From positions 1 through 64,000 of the forward strand of contig JAMCPD010000009.1 in NCBI GenBank assembly GCA_023379935.1: a stretch of DNA of 64,000 nucleotides, written 5' to 3'. The translations under genes were made by a program, and so were the position numbers. Numbering within the stretch: position 1 is the stretch's first letter; every line of letters begins with the position of its first letter. Source of the stretch: Actinomycetota bacterium (GTDB lineage Bacteria; Actinomycetota; Acidimicrobiia; Acidimicrobiales; JAMCPD01). This document shows, piece after piece, positions 59,592 through 64,000 of the stretch. The notes below the pieces were generated by a model. It searched no databases. It worked only from the letters and a program-made list of their open reading frames with translations, and was not told the origin of the DNA.

Positions 59592-60782
59592 TTACGACCG
59601 AGTGGGCGCAAATACAACACAGCCGTTATGTCCGCCGAACCCAAAAGAGTTGGACAAAACAGGTCCGGGCTCGAACTTCCTCGGTGAGCCGTTTACAATA
59701 TCAAGTTCTATTTCTGGATCGGCCGTCTCAAATCCGGCGGTGGGGGGTATCTGTCTGTTTTGTAAGCTCAGAGATACAGCTACCGCTTCTATGGCCCCCG
59801 CTGCTCCCATAGAATGCCCGGTGATGCCTTTGATTGATGTCACAGGCGGCGGTGTATCACCAAATACCTTATGGATTGCTTGGGATTCTGCCGCATCATT
59901 TAATGGGGTAGAGGTCCCATGAGCGTTTATATGTACAATATCCGATGGTTTTAGGCCCGCATCTGAAATAGCCAACCTCATGCATTCCGTGGCACCGACA
60001 CCACCTGGAGCCGGAGCGGTTATGTGATGAGCATCCGCCGTACTTGCTGTGCCGATTATTTCACAGTATATGTGTGCTTTTCTTGCTGTTGCATGTTGAA
60101 AGTCTTCCAGCAGTAAGGCGGCGGCTCCTTCCGCTATCACAAAACCATCGCGCATGGCATCAAAAGGACGCGATATGCCGGTTACGGACAGAGCGGTCAT
60201 ATTGGCAAAAGCCGCTACCGCCACAGGGGTAATAGCCGCTTCCGTTCCTGCTCCTATTGCAATTTCGCAACGGCCTTCCGCTATTAAGTTTGCTGCGTGT
60301 GATATTGCATGAGTTCCGGAAGCGCATGCTGTTGCTACTGTTTCACACGGCCCTTGGAAACCCAAGTGCATAGAGGTTATAGCGGGTGCTGCGTTTGGCA
60401 TAATCATCGTTACCAAGAAGGGAGATACCCTGTTCGCTCCCTTTTCATGCAAGACCATTACTTGTTGCTCGTAGGTTATCATTCCTCCTATTCCAGTTCC
60501 GACTATTACTCCCGCTCTTTTGGGATCGGCCGAAGGAGACCCGCCATCTTCGAAAGCCATCATAGATGCGGCTAACCCCATCTGTGCAAATCGGTCTGTT
60601 CTGCGTACCTCCTTTGGTCCTAAGTATATACCGGGGTCAAAATCATTAACTTTACGTATTCCAAGCGGGGGTGAGCCGTTTATACCCGCCCAGAAGGCAT
60701 CCTTTCCTATCCCGGCACAGCTGACTATTCCAAGACCCGTTACCGCAACTCTGCGAAGAGCATTTTTGTGTTGTAGGTTCAT
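59592..60782 (-). CDS. fabF: Beta-ketoacyl-ACP synthase II
   Basis: 396-residue condensing enzyme of fatty-acid elongation. Cys-His-His triad: C153 (VATACASGTHA), His in NAHGTSTPLND and His in ITGHSMGAAGA. C-terminal NSFGFGGHN is conserved. Last gene of the type II fatty-acid synthase run. Its upstream gap to acpP is filled by five 18-bp repeats, and the ATG directly follows a decayed repeat unit. Confidence 0.95.
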   Translation of the reverse strand: MNLQHKNALRRVAVTGLGIVSCAGIGKDAFWAGINGSPPLGIRKVNDFDPGIYLGPKEVRRTDRFAQMGLAASMMAFEDGGSPSADPKRAGVIVGTGIGGMITYEQQVMVLHEKGANRVSPFLVTMIMPNAAPAITSMHLGFQGPCETVATACASGTHAISHAANLIAEGRCEIAIGAGTEAAITPVAVAAFANMTALSVTGISRPFDAMRDGFVIAEGAAALLLEDFQHATARKAHIYCEIIGTASTADAHHITAPAPGGVGATECMRLAISDAGLKPSDIVHINAHGTSTPLNDAAESQAIHKVFGDTPPPVTSIKGITGHSMGAAGAIEAVAVSLSLQNRQIPPTAGFETADPEIELDIVNGSPRKFEPGPVLSNSFGFGGHNGCVVFAPTRS

Positions 60783-60797
60783 CTTATAACCGTTGCC

Positions 60798-60887
60798 GTT
60801 CTTATAACCCCAGCCGTTCTTATAACCCCAGCCGTTCTTATAACCCCAGCCGTTCTTATAACCCCAGCCGTTCTTATAACCCCAGCC
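60798..60887. repeat. Five perfect 18-bp tandem repeats between acpP and fabF
   Basis: Unit gttcttataaccccagcc at 60798-60815, 60816-60833, 60834-60851, 60852-60869 and 60870-60887, with a decayed copy at 60781-60797 reaching the fabF start. On the coding (minus) strand each unit carries GGGGTT and TATAAG. Confidence 0.95.
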
Positions 60888-60921
60888 GTGAAAGTCGTAG
60901 CTGTCTTTTCCGTATGAAACC

Positions 60922-61161
60922 TCAAAGCTTAGATGCTATTAAATCAAATGCGCTGCCAACGGTCTCTATTCCGTCCAACTCAGACTCTTCTACGGTGATG
61001 TCGAATACCTCTTCCAAAGCCATTACCAACTCAACCAGGTCCAAGCTGTCCGCTTCTAAGTCATCTGCAAGGTGTGCTTCTTTAGTTATCTGCTCTTCTG
61101 GTACTCCCAGCACATCAGCGGCGCATACTCTGAACTTTTCAAAAGCAACGTCTTTATCCAT
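60922..61161 (-). CDS. acpP: Acyl carrier protein
   Basis: 79-residue acidic carrier. Phosphopantetheine serine S39 is in LEADSLDLVELVM. Strong AAAGGAGAT ribosome site. Between fabG and fabF, the usual order. Confidence 0.95.
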   Translation of the reverse strand: MDKDVAFEKFRVCAADVLGVPEEQITKEAHLADDLEADSLDLVELVMALEEVFDITVEESELDGIETVGSAFDLIASKL

Positions 61162-61312
61162 ATTTTATCTCCTTTTTACTGTTTACTATTTTTGCCATTC
61201 TTATCTGTTTTTTACTACTCAATTGATCTGATTTGCAACTTGTCACCGAACTGTCCGAGTGACCAAGTCGGCGGCATGTCAAAACTCTATTATAAGGCCG
61301 TTACGGCGGAAT

Positions 61313-62089
61313 TCAAAGTCCCATAGACATTCCTCCGTCAACGGCTAATACTACTCCCGTTATATATGAGGCGTCTTTTGAAGCGAGAAAATGCACTGCG
61401 CTTGCCACCTCTTGTGGCGTTCCGAGACGCTTCAGCGGAATTGACCCGGCCAGCTCGTCTATGCGCTTTTGCCCGACATCGGCTAACATTGTCGTATCGA
61501 TAGGTCCGGGCGCCACTACGTTTACAGTGACATTTCTTGAAGCAAACTCCCTGGCCAAAGAGCGGGCTAATCCCATTAAACCGGCCTTAGATGCAGCGTA
61601 GTTGGCTTGTCCGGCTGATCCCATAAAACCCGCAACAGAGGATATGAATATCATGCGCCCTTGATGTGTTTTGATCATATGGCGACAAATCAGCTTTGCT
61701 GTGCGCCAAGTAGCAGTTAGGTTGCAGTCCAACACCTCATTCCAGTCTTGATCGCTCATCTTCATCAACAGTGTATCTTTAGCAATACCGGCATTTGCCA
61801 CAAAAACCTCAACTCCTCCCAAAGTTTCCTCTATGGCGCGATGAGCTTTCTCTAACTCTTCAGGTACCGTAACATTGCATCGCAAGTCCATCAACGCATC
61901 TCCAAACTCCTCTTTCAGTTCGTGTAGTTTAGCAGTTGGTGAACTGCTATAAGTCAGCGCTACCTTGTCACCGCTTTCTAAGAAACGCTTTACACATTCC
62001 AGTCCTATACCCCGTGAGCCGCCTGTGACAAGTACAGTCCTTCGGTTGGACGTGTGAATCGCGGGATTGCTCATTTTCCCACATTCCAT
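61313..62089 (-). CDS. fabG: 3-oxoacyl-ACP reductase
   Basis: 258-residue SDR enzyme reducing 3-oxoacyl-ACP with NADPH. Nucleotide site TGGSRGIG near 22-29, NAGIAKDT, catalytic S-Y-K with ISSVAGFMGSAGQANYAASKAG. Start at 62089 overlaps the fabH 3' end by 19 nt; the Met at residue 6 is the alternative. 151 nt of T-rich sequence separate it from acpP. Confidence 0.93.
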   Translation of the reverse strand: MECGKMSNPAIHTSNRRTVLVTGGSRGIGLECVKRFLESGDKVALTYSSSPTAKLHELKEEFGDALMDLRCNVTVPEELEKAHRAIEETLGGVEVFVANAGIAKDTLLMKMSDQDWNEVLDCNLTATWRTAKLICRHMIKTHQGRMIFISSVAGFMGSAGQANYAASKAGLMGLARSLAREFASRNVTVNVVAPGPIDTTMLADVGQKRIDELAGSIPLKRLGTPQEVASAVHFLASKDASYITGVVLAVDGGMSMGL

Positions 62090-63054
62090 TTAATAACAGC
62101 ACTGGCCCAGGTCATTCCGGCCCCAAAGCCGGCCAATAGGATGTTGTCTCCTTTGTTTATCCTTCCCGATGATGCGGCTTTTGCCATGGCGAGCGGTATC
62201 GAAGCGGAAGAGGTGTTGCCGGTATAGTCGATGTTGGACACCGTACGTTCTTCGGGTATCCCCAAACGAGAAGACACAGCTTCTATGATACGTGAATTAG
62301 CCTGGTGTGGGATAAAAAGAGCAATATCGGCGGATGTCAGCTTTGCCCTTTTTAATGTGGTAAGTATTGATGAGACGGTAGCTCTCACCGCTTTGCGGAA
62401 CACCTCTTGGCCTTCCATTTGCATATATCCTCCATGATTGCAGTATAGAAGATCCAAAGCTGAACCATCCACACCGGCATCCCATCCGAGCAGCATTTTG
62501 TCGTTTGTGGCATCAAAAGTTTCAGGTTTTGAGTCGGTCGATGTGTCGTTGTCGCCAAATGGTATGTTTTCCAAAACAACAGCCCCTGCGCCGTCACCAA
62601 AAAGTACTGCCGTTGTACGATCTTGCATGTCAGTTACCCTACTTAGTGTATCCGCTCCTATGATAAGTATTTTTTTTATACCCCCCACAAGCATGGAATG
62701 TGCCACTACGATGGCGTATACGAAGCCGGAACAGGCACCATTCAAGTCAAAGGCTCCGCAGCTTAGGCCTAAATTGTACTGCACCGCACAAGATGTGGCC
62801 GGCATTACCCTATCCGGTGTGGTGGTAGCCAAAATTATGAGATCTATCTGTTCCGGGTCTAGGTTGCTGTTAAAGAGAGCTTCCTTGCCGGCTTGTGTTG
62901 CCAACGCTTCTGTGGTTCCGCCCCAGTGCCGTCGGTGAATTCCTGTTCGTTCCTTTATCCAGGTATCAGAGGTATCCAGAAATGTTTCGAGCTCAATATT
63001 GGTAACCATACGCTCACCCAATGCGGTTCCAAATCCTGTTATATGGATACTCAT
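62071..63054 (-). CDS. fabH: Beta-ketoacyl-ACP synthase III
   Basis: 327-residue enzyme starting fatty-acid synthesis from acyl-CoA and malonyl-ACP. C108 in NGACSGF, His in FIPHQANSRI, and the Asn in YTGNTSSASIP complete the triad. ATG 63054 lies 2 nt after the fabD stop (TAAAAATG). An acidic Asp/Ser/Thr insertion (FGDNDTSTDSKPE) is unusual. Confidence 0.93.
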   Translation of the reverse strand: MSIHITGFGTALGERMVTNIELETFLDTSDTWIKERTGIHRRHWGGTTEALATQAGKEALFNSNLDPEQIDLIILATTTPDRVMPATSCAVQYNLGLSCGAFDLNGACSGFVYAIVVAHSMLVGGIKKILIIGADTLSRVTDMQDRTTAVLFGDGAGAVVLENIPFGDNDTSTDSKPETFDATNDKMLLGWDAGVDGSALDLLYCNHGGYMQMEGQEVFRKAVRATVSSILTTLKRAKLTSADIALFIPHQANSRIIEAVSSRLGIPEERTVSNIDYTGNTSSASIPLAMAKAASSGRINKGDNILLAGFGAGMTWASAVIKWNVGK

Positions 63055-63056
63055 TT

Positions 63057-64000
63057 TTATACCGAACCTGAGATTTTTGGCCGCGACTCTGGCACTTTTT
63101 TTGTGCGTAACCACGCCACTGGTTGTCCCTGAGTTACCCGTTCACCGGGTAACACCAAAATATCTACGAGCATTCCCTCAAAGGATGAGCGTATCTCCAG
63201 CTTACCTGCCGTACTCTCTGTTGTGCCTATTAAATCCCCCACCTGTATATCTGTAGGTAAGTGGGTGGTTTTCAAACCTTCTTCAACTTCTTCTGTCGGA
63301 TAGAACACTCCCGCGGACGGACTTACAATTAAGCGCTCATAGATATATGTGTGCTCGCCGGCATGGCGGGCGGCTGCTTTTGTCCATGACTGCGCTGTTT
63401 TGGTTGCTAGAATATTGACCAGTTCATCCAGGCTGTCTGGGCCGTTGATTGATACTGTTTTTGCAGCCGGTATGGTTCGTTTACACAGTCCGCTCAATAC
63501 TTCACCCGGACCTATCTCGACAAAAATACGAGACCCGTACTCCCACATCGTGTGCAGACTTTGATGCCATCTGACAGGACTGCAAAGTTGTGAACTTAAT
63601 AAATTAGGCCAGATGGATGGGTCCTGGTGGATCCTTGCGTCTATGTTTGCCACCACCGGGACTTCAGGCACACTAAAGGATACTTCAGAAAGTGCCTTTT
63701 TCAGTCGTTGACGCGCGGGTATCATAAAAGGAGTATGGAATCCCCCTTTAACCTGCATAGGTAAGGCCTTTTTAGCCCCTGATGCTTTTGCAATCTCTAT
63801 TGCTTTATCTACGGCCCGGGGATCCCCGGCTATTACGATCTGGTTCGGAGAGTTGTAGTTGGCAACCCATACATCTCCTTCCGCTCGGCAACAGCTTGCC
63901 TCAGCATCGTCATCACCGATACCTATAAGGGCCATCATCTTTCCTTCTCTTTTGTCAACAGCATCTTTCATGGCTTGCGCTCTTTCACACACCAGCTTGG
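63057..64000 (-). CDS. fabD: Malonyl-CoA:ACP transacylase with C-terminal BCCP-like domain (5' end outside window)
   Basis: The visible 314 codons begin inside the transacylase. They include the CERAQAM segment, SPNQIVIAGDP, the catalytic-His motif KGGFHTPFM and VEIGPGEVLSGL. The GHSLG serine motif lies beyond the window. After residue 230 or so of the visible part comes a biotinyl/lipoyl-type sandwich: SPSAGVFYP, IQVGDLIG, then EIRSSFEGMLVDILVLPGE and TQGQPVAWL. Where BCCP has EAMK, this reads ESTAGK and alignment puts Ala at the biotinyl lysine. Such a fusion is unusual for FabD. Confidence 0.88.
   Translation of the reverse strand, partial: KLVCERAQAMKDAVDKREGKMMALIGIGDDDAEASCCRAEGDVWVANYNSPNQIVIAGDPRAVDKAIEIAKASGAKKALPMQVKGGFHTPFMIPARQRLKKALSEVSFSVPEVPVVANIDARIHQDPSIWPNLLSSQLCSPVRWHQSLHTMWEYGSRIFVEIGPGEVLSGLCKRTIPAAKTVSINGPDSLDELVNILATKTAQSWTKAAARHAGEHTYIYERLIVSPSAGVFYPTEEVEEGLKTTHLPTDIQVGDLIGTTESTAGKLEIRSSFEGMLVDILVLPGERVTQGQPVAWLRTKKVPESRPKISGSV

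Noticed and set aside
60798-60887. CRISPR-like array
   Set aside because: The 18-bp units are directly abutting with no spacers, so they are a simple tandem repeat.

Overview
The window reads as chromosome of an actinobacterium. Evidence is a WhiB-type regulator, a tRNA-Cys/tRNA-Val pair, a caa3-type CtaG, SufC-SufS-SufU iron-sulfur genes, a rubrerythrin/Fe-S oxidoreductase/DUF3501 operon and many apparently leaderless genes. Base composition looks moderate (by eye about 45% GC) and genes are densely packed, which would fit a lower-GC member of class Acidimicrobiia. The class is inference; no rRNA is present.

Layout. 1-5.5 kb: a PAS-GGDEF-EAL cyclic-di-GMP protein, an ECF sigma factor with its putative membrane anti-sigma partner, an unknown gene and an inositol-phosphatase-like enzyme. 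5.55-11.86 kb: a visibly GC-richer island with a MacB/FtsX-type ABC exporter and a two-component system. It lies between a 42-nt remnant of a tRNA-Val 3' half and an intact tRNA-Val(GAC); no integrase is recognisable. 11.9-19.9 kb: tRNA-Cys, a GT4 glycosyltransferase, an epimerase, an AGPS-like FAD oxidase, GlnD and an L,D-transpeptidase. 20-25.4 kb: a branched-chain amino acid ABC importer with a fused LivH-LivM permease, and a small lipoprotein. 25.4-31.2 kb: NagB, an ABC1 kinase, a sulfide-response operon (ArsR-rhodanese, DsrE, SQR-like) and a PIG-L deacetylase divergent from it. 31.3-36.4 kb: a MerR/MFS efflux operon, a DMT permease, a flavodoxin-like protein and an acyl-CoA dehydrogenase. 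36.5-38.4 kb: an accessory patch with a DUF4143 ATPase and decayed transposase pieces. 38.5-42.2 kb: amidase, Der and CtaG. 42.3-45.1 kb: SufC-SufS-SufU. 45.3-48.4 kb: Fur/PerR, rubrerythrin, Fe-S oxidoreductase and DUF3501. 48.9-51.4 kb: WhiB, acyl-CoA dehydrogenase and TrpD. 51.5-57 kb: lipoprotein, YceI, CysE, a CcdA-like protein, Mrp and nitronate monooxygenase. 57.3-59.6 kb: a radical SAM/SPASM enzyme divergent from a double split-barrel flavin-type protein. 59.6-64 kb: a type II fatty-acid synthase operon fabD-fabH-fabG-acpP-fabF, with fabD cut by the window edge.

Cross-cutting observations. At least ten genes have a TANNNT -10-like box ending 6-7 nt before the start codon, the geometry of leaderless transcription. 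At 25.39 kb two such genes diverge with overlapping -10 boxes and a 17-nt gap. FabD carries a C-terminal BCCP-like domain that appears to lack the biotinyl lysine. The CcdA-like gene has no ATG, GTG or TTG upstream of its conserved SPC motif. An 18-bp unit is repeated five times between acpP and fabF. No complete mobile element, CRISPR array or phage is visible, and I found no clear candidate for a wholly new multi-gene system.
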